Shown one piece after another: positions 9,058-17,767 of a DNA stretch of 45,965 bases. The stretch's first letter is position 1. Each line of letters opens with the position of its first letter. The position numbers and the translations under genes were made by a program. The notes under the pieces were generated by a model, which saw only the letters and a program-made list of their open reading frames with translations, was not told the DNA's origin and searched no databases. The DNA is from Reyranella sp. (GTDB lineage Bacteria > Pseudomonadota > Alphaproteobacteria > Reyranellales > Reyranellaceae), in assembly GCA_019745575.1 (NCBI GenBank), contig JAIETA010000141.1, forward strand, positions 1 through 45,965, read 5' to 3'.

Positions 9058-9531
9058 ATGCGGGGCAACGTCGCAAAAAAACAGCAAGAGCCGAAGTCGG
9101 CAACAAGTTCGGCATCGAGGCCGTACCGCATAGAAGAGCAAGTGGGCTATCTCCTGCGTCGCGCACATCAGCGCGCCAGCGCCATCTTCCAGGTCAGCAT
9201 CGGCGATCCCAACATCACGCCGACGCAGTATTCCAGCATGGTCAAGCTGAACGAGTACAACGAGCTGTCGCAAAATCTGCTCGGACGTCTCGTCGGCATG
9301 GACAAGGCCACCATGCAGGGCGTGGTGCGGCGGTTGAAGGAGCGCGGTCTTGTCGATTCGCGCCCCGATCCCGGTGACGCGCGGCGTACCTTGCTCAGCC
9401 TCACCACCGAGGGGCAGCGACTGGTGAACAAGCTTCTGATCAACGGGCCGGCCGTTTCGCGCGAGACCCTGAAGCCGCTGACTGCCCAGGAGCAGCGCCA
9501 GCTTCTCGACCTGCTGTCCAAGATCATCTGA
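9058..9531 (+). CDS. MarR family transcriptional regulator
   Basis: 157 residues. A basic N-terminus is followed by helices and a winged-helix region: ITPTQYSSMVKLNEYNELSQNLLGRLVGMDKATMQGVVRRLKERGLVDSRPDPGDARRTLLSLTTEGQRLV. The DPxDxRxxxLxLTxxG wing is diagnostic of MarR. ATG 9058 was chosen; the ORF is open upstream to 9007. It sits directly before, and on the same strand as, the molybdenum hydroxylase cluster, so it is the likely ligand-responsive repressor of that cluster (inference). Confidence 0.9.
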   Translation: MRGNVAKKQQEPKSATSSASRPYRIEEQVGYLLRRAHQRASAIFQVSIGDPNITPTQYSSMVKLNEYNELSQNLLGRLVGMDKATMQGVVRRLKERGLVDSRPDPGDARRTLLSLTTEGQRLVNKLLINGPAVSRETLKPLTAQEQRQLLDLLSKII

Positions 9532-9559
9532 AACCCCGTCGTCGTTTCGCCCGCCCTCA

Positions 9560-9597
9560 TTGACTCGGAGAGGGTCTGTGGCATCGTGCGTACACGA
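9560..9597 (+). promoter_or_regulatory. Candidate promoter and operator before the hydroxylase cluster
   Basis: TTGACT at 9560-9565 resembles a -35 box. At the expected -10 position lies an inverted repeat, TCGTG-CGTA-CACGA (9584-9597). MarR proteins commonly bind short palindromes overlapping promoters, and this one lies between the marR gene and the first catabolic gene. The -10 match itself is poor. Confidence 0.35.
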
Positions 9598-9602
9598 ACG
9601 AA

Positions 9603-10433
9603 ATGGGTGCCTACCTTCGTCCTCGACGCCTTGAAGAGGCGCTTCTCGCCCTCGACCGGCCGCATGTGGTGCTGGCCGGTGGAACCGACTTCTATCCGGC
9701 GCGGGTCGGTCGGGCGATCGAGGAGGACGTGCTCGACATCGGCGCCCTTGCCGCGCTGCGCGGCATCTCGGCCGTGGCTGGGGGCTGGCGTCTGGGTGCG
9801 ACCACGACCTGGAGCGAATTGGTCGAGGCCGATCTGCCGCCGCTGTTCGACGGGCTGAAGCAGGCGGCCCGCGAAGTCGGCGGTCGCCAGATTCAGAACG
9901 TCGGCACCTTGGCTGGCAACCTCTGCAACGCCTCGCCGGCTGCCGACGGCGTACCCTGCCTGCTGGCGCTCGATGCCGAGGTCGAGGTCGCAAGCCGCAC
10001 CGGAGCGCGCCGCCTGGCCCTCGGACAATTCATCACCGGGCCACGTCGCACGGCTCTGAAACCGGGCGAACTCGTGGTGGCGCTGCACGTTCCCAGGCCG
10101 GCTCATCCGACGCGGAGCGCCTTTCTCAAGCTCGGCGCCCGGCGCTATCTGGTGATCTCGATCGCCATGGCAGCAGCGACGGTGGAGATCGCCGATGACC
10201 GAATCGCCGCGGCCCGCGTGGCCGTGGGCGCCTGCTCGGCCGTGGCGCAGCGCCTGCCCGCGCTTGAAGCGGCGCTTGCCGGCGCACGCGTCGATCGGTC
10301 GCTGGCCGATCGCGTCGATCCAGCCCACTTCACGCCGCTCGCACCGATCGACGACGTGCGCGGCAGCGCCAGCTATCGGAGCGACGCGGTTCTCGTCCTG
10401 CTGCGCCGCCTGCTGACGTCGATCGCATCATGA
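9603..10433 (+). CDS. Molybdenum hydroxylase FAD-binding subunit (CoxM/XdhB-type)
   Basis: 276 residues. It has the FAD-binding VLAGGTDFYP loop (residues about 22-31) and the second FAD motif GGRQIQNVGTLAGNLCNASPAADGVPCLLALDAEV, followed by the CO-dehydrogenase flavoprotein C-terminal domain (SAFLKLGARRYLVISIAMAAATVEI). It passes electrons from the 2Fe-2S clusters to the final acceptor. Its stop overlaps the start of the 2Fe-2S/Mo subunit by 4 nt (ATGA), showing translational coupling. Electron acceptor and substrate are unknown. Confidence 0.93.
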   Translation: MGAYLRPRRLEEALLALDRPHVVLAGGTDFYPARVGRAIEEDVLDIGALAALRGISAVAGGWRLGATTTWSELVEADLPPLFDGLKQAAREVGGRQIQNVGTLAGNLCNASPAADGVPCLLALDAEVEVASRTGARRLALGQFITGPRRTALKPGELVVALHVPRPAHPTRSAFLKLGARRYLVISIAMAAATVEIADDRIAAARVAVGACSAVAQRLPALEAALAGARVDRSLADRVDPAHFTPLAPIDDVRGSASYRSDAVLVLLRRLLTSIAS

Positions 10434-13141
10434 AGGTGGCGTTCACCCTGAACGGTACGGCGACGGTCTGGCGCGGCCTGCCGGTGACGCGGCTCGCCGC
10501 GGCGCTGCGCGACGACCTCGGTCTCACCGGCACCAAGGTCGGGTGCGACGCCGGCGACTGCGGCGCCTGCACCGTGTTGCTCGACGACCGTCAGGTCTGT
10601 GCGTGTCTCGTGGCGATGGGCCAGGTCGAAGGCCGTACGGTCGAGACAGTCGAGAACCTCGAAAGGAGTGACGGCGGGCTGGCTCGTCTGCAGGAGGCAT
10701 TTCTGGCCCATGGCGCGGCCCAGTGCGGCATTTGTACGCCGGGCATGCTCATGGCCGCCGAGGACCTGCTGCGACGGACACGCCAGCCCGGTCGGGCCGA
10801 GATCGAGGAAGCACTGGGCGGCGTTCTTTGCCGATGCACCGGCTACGGCAAGATCATCGAGGCCGTTCTGGCAGCATCGCAGCAGCCGATGGTTCGCCTA
10901 TCACCGCCCGCCGGTGCGGCGGTCGGCGCCCGCATGGTGCGCGTCGATGGTCACGCCAAGGTCACCGGCCGTGACCTCTTCGGCGCCGATGCCGTTCCGG
11001 ACGATGCGCTCTGGATCAGGGTGGTACGCTCGCCGCACGCGCGGGCCCGTTTCGAATTGGGCGACCTTGGCGCGCTGCGGCACCGGCTGGCCGCGGTCTT
11101 GACGGCGGCGGACGTGCCGTTCAACGGCTTCGGCATCTATCCCGACATCAAGGACCAGCCGGTGCTGGCGGCCGGCATCGTACGCTATCGCGGCGAAGCG
11201 GTTCTGGCCCTGGTCGGCGATCGCGCGACTGTGCTCTCCATCGGCGACGACGAAGTGCCGATCCGGTGGACGCCCGAGGCGCCGGTGATGGGTATCGACG
11301 CCGCCACGGCGGCCGGCGCGTCGCTGGTCCAGGCAGACAAGCCTAGGAATCTGCTGCTGGACGGCGGCGTGCGGCGTGGCGACGTTGCCACCGCGTTCGC
11401 GGGCTGCGCGGCCATTGTCGAGGGGCTGTTCGAGACGGCCTTCGTCGAACACGCCTACATCGAGCCGGAGGCCGGCTGGGCGCGGCGTGTCGGCGATCGA
11501 ATCGAGATCCACGTCACGACCCAGACGCCCTACATGGATCGCGACGAAATCGCCAACGTGATGCGGCTGTCCCCAGACAGCGTGCGCATCGTGCCGACCG
11601 CCTGCGGCGGCGGCTTCGGCGGCAAGCTCGACCTTTCGGTCCAGCCGCTGGTGGCGCTGGCAGCGTGGCGTCTGAAGCGACCGGTGGCCTGCGTCTACAC
11701 GCGACCCGAAAGCATGGCGGCGACCACCAAGCGCCATCCGGCACGGATCGCCGCGAAATTCGGCTGCGATGCCGCCGGCAAGCTCGTGGCGTGCGACGTG
11801 CGGGCCACTTTCGATACCGGTGCCTATGCTTCCTGGGGCCCAACCGTGGCCAATCGGGTGCCGGTACATGCCATGGGTCCCTATGCCGTGCCCCACGTGC
11901 GGACCTGGGGCGAGGCCTTTTTCACCAACGGTCCACCGGCCGGCGCCTTCCGCGGCTTCGGCGTGCCGCAGGCGGCCATCGCCCACGAGGCGATGATGGA
12001 TGCGCTCGCCGATCGGCTGGACATCGACCGGCTGGAGTTTCGCCACCGCAACGCCCTCAGGGCCGGCGACACGACCGCGACGGGGCAGGTGCTGGCCCAT
12101 TCCGCCGGTCTTGCGCAGTGTCTCGACGCGTTGCGGCCGCACTGGCGCCGCGCCCATGACGAGGTCGCGGCGTTCAACGCGGCGTCTGGCGCGAGACGGC
12201 GCGGCGTCGGCATCGGCTGCATGTGGTACGGCATCGGCAACACGTCGATGTCCAATCCGTCGCGCATCCGGATCGGCCTGTCGCCGTCCGGCGAGCTTAC
12301 GCTTTACAACGGCGCCGTCGACATCGGGCAGGGCAGCAACACCATTCTGACCCAAATCGCGGCCGATGCATTGGGATTGCCGGCCGGGCAGTTCGTCCTC
12401 GTTGCCGGCGACACCGACCGCACCGCCGATGCCGGCAAGACGTCGGCCTCGCGCCAGACCTTCGTGTCGGGCAAGGCGGCCGAGCGGGCAGGGCACGACC
12501 TGCGGCGACAGATCCTGCGCCTGGCCAATGCCGGTTCCGACGCCACGCTGTCGCTGGAGGGCACCCGGATCACCGTGCGCGATGGTGCCGAGGTTCGCAC
12601 GATCGATCTCGCGGCGACCGGCCCGTTGACGGCGGAGGGTACTTTCGACCCACCGACCACAGCGCTCGACGCGGACGGCCAGGGTGTGCCCTACGCCACC
12701 TATGCGTTCGCAGCCCAGATCGCCACCGTCGAGGTCGACCTCGAGTTGGGTACCGTCAAGGTGTTGCGGATCGTCGCCGCCCACGATGTCGGCAGGGCCA
12801 TCAACCCGACGCTGGTCGAAGGCCAGATCGAGGGCGGCATCGCCCAGGGCTTGGGCCTCGCCCTGATGGAAGAGTTCCTGCCCGAACGCACCGAGAACCT
12901 GCACGACTACCTGATTCCGACCGTCGGCGACGTGCCCGAGATCGACTGCATCCTGATCGAGGACGCCGAGCCGTTGGGCCCCTCGGGCGCCAAGGGCGTT
13001 GGCGAGCCGGGGCTGGTTCCGACCGCGCCCGCCATCCTTGGCGCCGTTCACCACGCGACCGGCGTGCGCGCCATGCGGGTTCCGCTGTTGCCGCATCGCC
13101 TCCACGAGGCCATCGTTGCGGCAAAGGGGAAAAGGGCATGA
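10430..13141 (+). CDS. Molybdenum hydroxylase, fused 2Fe-2S and molybdopterin-binding subunits
   Basis: 903 residues. Residues 1-155 form the small subunit: a plant-type 2Fe-2S domain with C39, C44, C47 and C59, then the second cluster domain with CGIC (C99, C102) and CRC (C134, C136). From about 165 on it is a xanthine-dehydrogenase/aldehyde-oxidase large subunit: GHAKVTG, TACGGGFGGKLD, GAFRGFGVPQAAIAHE, DIGQGSNTILTQIAADALG, AGKTSASRQTFVSGKA and near the end KGVGEPGL with the presumed catalytic Glu. The family inserts water-derived oxygen into a C-H next to a ring nitrogen or into an aldehyde. Normally these are two polypeptides; here both are on one chain with the FAD subunit separate. No XdhC-type maturation gene is seen in the window. 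Confidence 0.93.
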   Translation: MKVAFTLNGTATVWRGLPVTRLAAALRDDLGLTGTKVGCDAGDCGACTVLLDDRQVCACLVAMGQVEGRTVETVENLERSDGGLARLQEAFLAHGAAQCGICTPGMLMAAEDLLRRTRQPGRAEIEEALGGVLCRCTGYGKIIEAVLAASQQPMVRLSPPAGAAVGARMVRVDGHAKVTGRDLFGADAVPDDALWIRVVRSPHARARFELGDLGALRHRLAAVLTAADVPFNGFGIYPDIKDQPVLAAGIVRYRGEAVLALVGDRATVLSIGDDEVPIRWTPEAPVMGIDAATAAGASLVQADKPRNLLLDGGVRRGDVATAFAGCAAIVEGLFETAFVEHAYIEPEAGWARRVGDRIEIHVTTQTPYMDRDEIANVMRLSPDSVRIVPTACGGGFGGKLDLSVQPLVALAAWRLKRPVACVYTRPESMAATTKRHPARIAAKFGCDAAGKLVACDVRATFDTGAYASWGPTVANRVPVHAMGPYAVPHVRTWGEAFFTNGPPAGAFRGFGVPQAAIAHEAMMDALADRLDIDRLEFRHRNALRAGDTTATGQVLAHSAGLAQCLDALRPHWRRAHDEVAAFNAASGARRRGVGIGCMWYGIGNTSMSNPSRIRIGLSPSGELTLYNGAVDIGQGSNTILTQIAADALGLPAGQFVLVAGDTDRTADAGKTSASRQTFVSGKAAERAGHDLRRQILRLANAGSDATLSLEGTRITVRDGAEVRTIDLAATGPLTAEGTFDPPTTALDADGQGVPYATYAFAAQIATVEVDLELGTVKVLRIVAAHDVGRAINPTLVEGQIEGGIAQGLGLALMEEFLPERTENLHDYLIPTVGDVPEIDCILIEDAEPLGPSGAKGVGEPGLVPTAPAILGAVHHATGVRAMRVPLLPHRLHEAIVAAKGKRA

Positions 13142-14583
13142 GCGACGACATCTCGCTCACTGAAGCCGAACGCACCGCAGGCATCGTGCGCTGCGACGCT
13201 TGTCCCGTGCTGTGCCGCATTCGCCCCGGTCGCGCCGGCGCCTGCGACCGCTACGCCAACGAAGACGGACGACTTGTGAGGGTCGATCCGCTGGTCTTGC
13301 TGGCCAAGCCCGACATCGCGCGCGTTGCCTTCGTCGAGGGTAGTGACGCCTGGCGCGGCGAGCTGGGCAAAGGAGATGGCGCCTTCGTCACCGGCATCGG
13401 CGCCACCACGACCTACCCCGACTACAAGCCGGCGCCCTTCATCGTTTCTTCCAGACACGACGGCGTCGACATGGTCACCGTCGTGACCGAAGGCATTTTC
13501 AGTTACTGCGGCGCAAAAGTGAAGATCGACACCGATCGCTACCTCGGCCCGGAACAGGCGGCGGTGCGGGTGAAGGGCGAGGCGGTGGGACACGTCACCA
13601 CGGCTGAGTACGGCTCGCAGATGCTGTCGCTGGGCGGCGTGCACCACCTGACCGGCGGCAGCAAGAAGGAGGGCGTCGTCACGTGCGAGACCCTGCTGGC
13701 GCTGTGCAACCGCGAGGCGGTTGAGCTTGCCATCGATGGCGGCTCGACGGTCGTGGTCCAGGCCGACCGGCCGCCGATCGTGAACGGCACGGCCGAGGAC
13801 CGCATGCGTGTCGGCTGCGGGTCGGCCGCGATCGGCATGTTTGCGCCGCAATGGCACGGCCATGTCGACGAGGTGATCGTGGTCGACGACCACATCACCG
13901 GCGTGCTGAGCGAACATCAGGGCGGCGCCTTTCTCGACATGAAGCCGGCCGGCATCCGTGTCCGCGGCCGCCGTTCTACGCCAGGGCGCTACTTCCAGGT
14001 GGCCGAGCCCGGCCTGGGCTGGGGCGGCACCAACATCGACGACCCGCTGGAGATCATCGACCGCATCGATCCCAAGCAGGCCTGGCCCGGCCTGCGCCTC
14101 TTGATGGTGTCGACGACGGGCGAGCATTCGGCCTGGTTCGAGCTAGACGCTGCTCTCAAGCCGCGGCCCGCCGCGATGCCGAAACCGGTTCGCCACGTGG
14201 TCGAGCGCATCGCGGAGAATTGCGAGCCGGCCCTCTGTACCGTGCTGTTCATGGCCGGTGCCGGTGGCTCGCTCCGCGCCGGCGTCACGGAAAACCCCGT
14301 GCGACTGACGCGCTCGGTGCGCGACGCGCTCACCAAGGTGACGCTGGGCGGCGTACCGGCCTATGTCTGGCCGGGCGGTGGCATCACCCTGATGGTCGAT
14401 GTGGCACGCATGCCGGAGAAGTCCTTCGGTTACGTCCCGACGCCGGCGCTGGTGGCGCCGATCGAATTCACCCTGCGCGCCGACGACTACGCCGCGCTCG
14501 GCGGCTACGCCTCACGCGCCGTCACTCTCGAAGAGGCCATTGCGCGCGCAGGCCACGTGCGCCTGGACAGGGACGAACGATGA
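13138..14583 (+). CDS. 6-hydroxynicotinate reductase-like iron-sulfur protein
   Basis: 481 residues, recognised as the family annotated as 6-hydroxynicotinate reductase after the Eubacterium barkeri nicotinate-fermentation enzyme. Near the N-terminus C19, C22, C26 and C36 form a Cx2Cx3Cx9C cluster-binding pattern (RCDACPVLCRIRPGRAGAC). More Cys follow in IFSYCGAKVKID and VTCETLLALC. The large Gly-rich core contains GIGATTTYPDYKPAPFIVSS and GVHHLTGGSKKEG. In the reference pathway the enzyme reduces 6-hydroxynicotinate to a 1,4,5,6-tetrahydro-6-oxo product. ATG overlaps the preceding stop by 4 nt, and its own stop overlaps the next start, so it is made together with the hydroxylase. The actual substrate is not known. 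Confidence 0.85.
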   Translation: MSDDISLTEAERTAGIVRCDACPVLCRIRPGRAGACDRYANEDGRLVRVDPLVLLAKPDIARVAFVEGSDAWRGELGKGDGAFVTGIGATTTYPDYKPAPFIVSSRHDGVDMVTVVTEGIFSYCGAKVKIDTDRYLGPEQAAVRVKGEAVGHVTTAEYGSQMLSLGGVHHLTGGSKKEGVVTCETLLALCNREAVELAIDGGSTVVVQADRPPIVNGTAEDRMRVGCGSAAIGMFAPQWHGHVDEVIVVDDHITGVLSEHQGGAFLDMKPAGIRVRGRRSTPGRYFQVAEPGLGWGGTNIDDPLEIIDRIDPKQAWPGLRLLMVSTTGEHSAWFELDAALKPRPAAMPKPVRHVVERIAENCEPALCTVLFMAGAGGSLRAGVTENPVRLTRSVRDALTKVTLGGVPAYVWPGGGITLMVDVARMPEKSFGYVPTPALVAPIEFTLRADDYAALGGYASRAVTLEEAIARAGHVRLDRDER

Positions 14584-15440
14584 GCGGCGCGGTCATGGCG
14601 CGCCTCCCCGATGGCCGGCTGCATCTGCAGCAGGGTCCAATCGACCTTGTCATCGAGGCCTTTGGCGAGGCCGGTGAAGTGGCACGCGCCTACGCCCAGG
14701 CCGCCGACCGGTTTGGCGACATCTTGCCGACGCTCGTGCGCGAACTCGCCGTGTTGCGCCGGCCGGTGGGTGAAGGACCGCCCTGCGTCCGGGGACCGGT
14801 GGCGCGCCGCATGGCCGATGCCGTGTGGCCGCATCGAGGGGTCTACATCACCCCGATGGCGGCGGTAGCGGGCGCCGTCGCCGACGAGGTGCTGGCGGCC
14901 ATGGTTCGCGACTGCACACTCGACAAGGCCTATGTCAACGACGGCGGCGACATTGCGGTCCATCTGGCGCCAGGTCACCAGCTGCGCGCCGGCATCGTCG
15001 CCAACCTCGAGGCGCCGCAGCTTTCCGGGTTTGCGACGCTGCATCACGACCGGCCGGTGCGCGGCATCGCCACGTCGGGCCGTGGCGGGCGGTCGTTTTC
15101 GCTCGGCATTGCCGATTCCGCCACGGTGCTGGCCGCGACAGCGGCGGCGGCCGATGCCGCAGCGACCTTGATCGCCAATGCCGTCAATGTCGAGACGCCG
15201 GCCGTGCGCCGCCAGCCGGCATGCGAGCTCGACCCCGACAGCGACCTCGGCGAACTTCCGGTAACCGTCGCGGTTGGCGACCTGCCACAGGCCCTGGTCA
15301 GCGAGGCGCTGGACCGCGGCATGCGGGAAGCACGCCGGCTAAGGCTCTGCGGCCTGATCGACAGCGCCGCCCTGTCGCTGCAGGGGCAGTGGCGTATCGA
15401 GGCCGGGGATGCGGCGCTGTCCGGGGTTGCGGCGAGATGA
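14580..15440 (+). CDS. UPF0280 family protein (ApbE superfamily)
   Basis: 286 residues matching UPF0280/COG2122, grouped with the ApbE flavin-transferase superfamily. Visible features are GVYITPMAAVAGAVADEVLAAM, AYVNDGGDIAVHLAPG (resembling the NxGGD motif of ApbE) and GIATSGRGGRSFSLGIADSATVLA near 160-180. No experimentally proven role is known to me. Coupling by 4-nt overlaps to the hydroxynicotinate-reductase-like gene and to the DUF1185 gene suggests it modifies, or supplies flavin to, one of the cluster enzymes (inference). Confidence 0.85.
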   Translation: MSGAVMARLPDGRLHLQQGPIDLVIEAFGEAGEVARAYAQAADRFGDILPTLVRELAVLRRPVGEGPPCVRGPVARRMADAVWPHRGVYITPMAAVAGAVADEVLAAMVRDCTLDKAYVNDGGDIAVHLAPGHQLRAGIVANLEAPQLSGFATLHHDRPVRGIATSGRGGRSFSLGIADSATVLAATAAAADAAATLIANAVNVETPAVRRQPACELDPDSDLGELPVTVAVGDLPQALVSEALDRGMREARRLRLCGLIDSAALSLQGQWRIEAGDAALSGVAAR

Positions 15441-16039
15441 GCGGCTTGGTGAGGCTCCGGAAGTACGTCTCGGCGGTCGAGGAGACGCTTCACGACGGCG
15501 GTGCGGTGCTGGTGCGCCCGGTCATGAAGGCCGCGGTCGGTGGCGTGATCGCCAATCCCTACGCCGGCCGGCATGTCGAGGACATTCAGCCGATGATGAA
15601 GGTGCTGGAGCCGCTGGCTATCGACCTCACGGAGCGGGTGATGAAGATCCTGGACGCCAGGGGCGCCGAACTCGAGGCCTACGGCAAGGGCGCGATCGTC
15701 GGCCTGGCGGGCGAGCTGGAACATGCCGCCCTCTGGCACCAGCCTTCGGGTTTCGGCATCCGCCACGCCATTCATCAATCCAAAGGTGGCAGCGCCAAGT
15801 CGATCGTGCCCTCGACCGTGAAAGTGGCGGCGGCAGGCGCTCGTATCGATATTCCCCTTCACCACGTGACGGCCGCCTATGTGCGCTCCCACTTCGACGC
15901 CATAGAGTTCTGCGTGCCCGATGGTCCCAAGCCGGACGAAATCGTGTTCATCGTCGCGGCCTCGATCGGCGGGCGGCCGCACGCGCGTGTCGGCGGGCTC
16001 GCGCCGGCGGATATCAAGGCGGGAGACGGACAACGATGA
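15437..16039 (+). CDS. Amino acid synthesis family protein (DUF1185)
   Basis: 200 residues, matching the 'amino acid synthesis' family (DUF1185): VRKYVS-like start, GAVLVRPVMKAAVGGVIANPYAGRHVEDIQPMM, GKGAIVGLAGELEHAALWHQPSGFGIRHAIHQSKGGSAKSIVPSTVKV, and FCVPDGPKPDEIVFIVAASIGGRPHARVGGL. The biochemical function is unknown despite the name. Conserved Glu/His/Lys in the central motif could be catalytic. Starts and ends with ATGA overlaps, so it is part of the same translationally coupled unit as the reductase-like gene. Confidence 0.87.
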   Translation: MSGLVRLRKYVSAVEETLHDGGAVLVRPVMKAAVGGVIANPYAGRHVEDIQPMMKVLEPLAIDLTERVMKILDARGAELEAYGKGAIVGLAGELEHAALWHQPSGFGIRHAIHQSKGGSAKSIVPSTVKVAAAGARIDIPLHHVTAAYVRSHFDAIEFCVPDGPKPDEIVFIVAASIGGRPHARVGGLAPADIKAGDGQR

Positions 16040-16413
16040 GCGATCCCCTGGCGGCGGCGCTGAAGACGCTGGACGACTATCTCGCGGCGCTCAATCGCGG
16101 CGACGAACCCGGGCTCAATGCGGCCTGCAACTTTCCGCATGTACGGCTGGCCGGCGGCAAGGTCGCCGTCTGGCCGAATCACGGTGACTACAAGCTCGGC
16201 GATTTCATCGCCCGAGCCGGCGACGGCTGGCACCACAGCACATGGGACGAGCGTACGGCGATCCATGTCGGCGACAACAAGGTGCACCTCAAGGTGAAGT
16301 TCAGCCGCTGGCGCAAGGACGGATCGCTGATCGCCCGCTTCGAGACGATCTACATCGTAACGCGCCAGGACGGCCGTTGGGGCATACAAGCGCGGTCGAG
16401 TTTCGCCGACTGA
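16036..16413 (+). CDS. SnoaL/NTF2-like small protein
   Basis: 125 residues with an NTF2-like fold pattern: N-terminal helices (LAAALKTLDDYLAALNRGDEPGLNAACNFPHVRLAGGKVAVW), then strands ending in SLIARFETIYIVTRQDGRWGIQARSSF. Proteins like this act as small isomerases, cyclases or hydrolases, or as ligand-binding domains; nothing here fixes the activity. Starts 4 nt inside the DUF1185 gene and is the last gene before the ABC importer. Confidence 0.75.
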   Translation: MSDPLAAALKTLDDYLAALNRGDEPGLNAACNFPHVRLAGGKVAVWPNHGDYKLGDFIARAGDGWHHSTWDERTAIHVGDNKVHLKVKFSRWRKDGSLIARFETIYIVTRQDGRWGIQARSSFAD

Positions 16414-16512
16414 GCGTTTCGGTACCGTCATCGGCTCTTGTGGGGTATGGGCCGGGCTCTGTACGCTCGGGTCCGGGAGAGTGCGTTTCGTTATTCCACG
16501 AAGGGGAACATC

Positions 16513-17718
16513 ATGCTGACCCGCAATCGTTTTCTCGCCGGGACCGCCGCGCTTGTCGCGCTGTCGATGATCGGCCCGGCCGGGGCCCAGGCGCCGATCA
16601 AGATCGGCGAACTCAACAGCTACAAGGTGTTCCCGGCTTTCCTCGAGCCCTACAAGAAGGGCTGGGAGCTCGCCGTCGAGGAAGTGAACGCGGCCGGCGG
16701 CGTGCTCGGCCGCAAGATCGAGATCGTGAGCCGCGACGACAACGGCAATCCGGGCGATGCGGTGCGCGTCGCCGAGGAGCTGCTGAGCCGCGAAGGCGTG
16801 GCCTTCCTGATCGGCACCTTCCCCTCCAATGTCGGCCTGGCGGTTGCCGACTTCGCCAAGCAGCGCAAGGTGCTGTTCATCGCCGCCGAGCCGCTCAGCG
16901 ACAAGATCGTCTGGGACTCGGGCAACGCCTATACGTTCCGCCTGCGCACCTCGACCTACATGCAGACGGCCATGCTCATTTCCGACGCCGCCAAGCTCAA
17001 CAAGAAGCGCTGGGCGATCGTCTATCCCAACTACGAGTACGGCCAGTCGGCGACGGCGGCGTTCAAGAAGCTGCTGAGTGCCCGCCAGCCGGGTGTCGAG
17101 TTCGTCACCGAGCAGGCCACGCCGCTCGGCAAGATCGACGCCGGCGCTGTGGCGCAGGCGCTGGCCGACGCCAAACCCGACGCGATCTTCTCCTCGCTGT
17201 TCGGCGCCGACCTCGCCAAGTTCGTGCGCGAGGGCCAGCAGCGCGGCCTGTTCAAGGGCGTCGAGGTGTTCAATCTTCTGGCCGGCGAGCCCGAGTATCT
17301 CGACCCGCTGAAGGAGGAGGCGCCCGAAGGCTGGTACGTGACGGGCTACCCCTGGAGCGAGATCAAGACACCCGAGCACACCAAGTTCCTGAATGCCTAC
17401 CAGGCCAAGTACAAGGACTACCCGCGGCTCGGCTCGGTGGTCGGCTACGCGACAATCATGTCGGCCGTCGAGGCGATCCGGAAGGCGGGTTCGCTCGACC
17501 AGGACAAACTGATTGCCGCCATGCGCGGGCTCACGCACATGACACCGTTCGGCATGATCGAATATCGTGCGATCGACCATCAGTCGACGATGGGCGCCTA
17601 TGTCGGTCGCATCGGCGTCAAGGACGGCAAGGGGTATATGAAGGACTGGCGCTTCGTCGACGGCAAGGACGCGCTGCCGAGCGACGCCGAGGTCCTGAAG
17701 ATGAGGCCGAAGAATTGA
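16513..17718 (+). CDS. Branched-chain-type ABC transporter substrate-binding protein
   Basis: 401 residues from ATG 16513, preceded by AAGGGGAA. The Sec signal peptide is MLTRNRFLAGTAALVALSMIGPAGAQA, with likely cleavage after GAQA. The mature part is a type I periplasmic binding protein (Peripla_BP_6/LivK-like): IKIGELNSYKVFPAFLEPYKKGWELAVEEVNAAGGVLGRKIEIVSRDDNGNPGDAVRVAEEL. Such proteins bind amino acids, amides, urea or aromatic acids. Its place after the hydroxylase genes suggests it delivers their substrate (inference). Confidence 0.93.
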   Translation: MLTRNRFLAGTAALVALSMIGPAGAQAPIKIGELNSYKVFPAFLEPYKKGWELAVEEVNAAGGVLGRKIEIVSRDDNGNPGDAVRVAEELLSREGVAFLIGTFPSNVGLAVADFAKQRKVLFIAAEPLSDKIVWDSGNAYTFRLRTSTYMQTAMLISDAAKLNKKRWAIVYPNYEYGQSATAAFKKLLSARQPGVEFVTEQATPLGKIDAGAVAQALADAKPDAIFSSLFGADLAKFVREGQQRGLFKGVEVFNLLAGEPEYLDPLKEEAPEGWYVTGYPWSEIKTPEHTKFLNAYQAKYKDYPRLGSVVGYATIMSAVEAIRKAGSLDQDKLIAAMRGLTHMTPFGMIEYRAIDHQSTMGAYVGRIGVKDGKGYMKDWRFVDGKDALPSDAEVLKMRPKN

Positions 17719-17724
17719 GTCACG

Positions 17725-17757
17725 GCGGACCGCGCATCCCGTGGATTCGCGGTCCGC
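17725..17757 (+). other. Intercistronic stem-loop between binding protein and permease genes
   Basis: GCGGACCGCG (17725-17734) and CGCGGTCCGC (17748-17757) form a perfect 10-bp stem with a 13-nt loop, starting 7 nt after the binding-protein stop and ending 10 nt before the permease start. There is no U-tract. It could stabilise the upstream mRNA or partly attenuate transcription, both known ways to make more binding protein than permease. Confidence 0.65.
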
Positions 17758-17767
17758 TTGATCTGAC

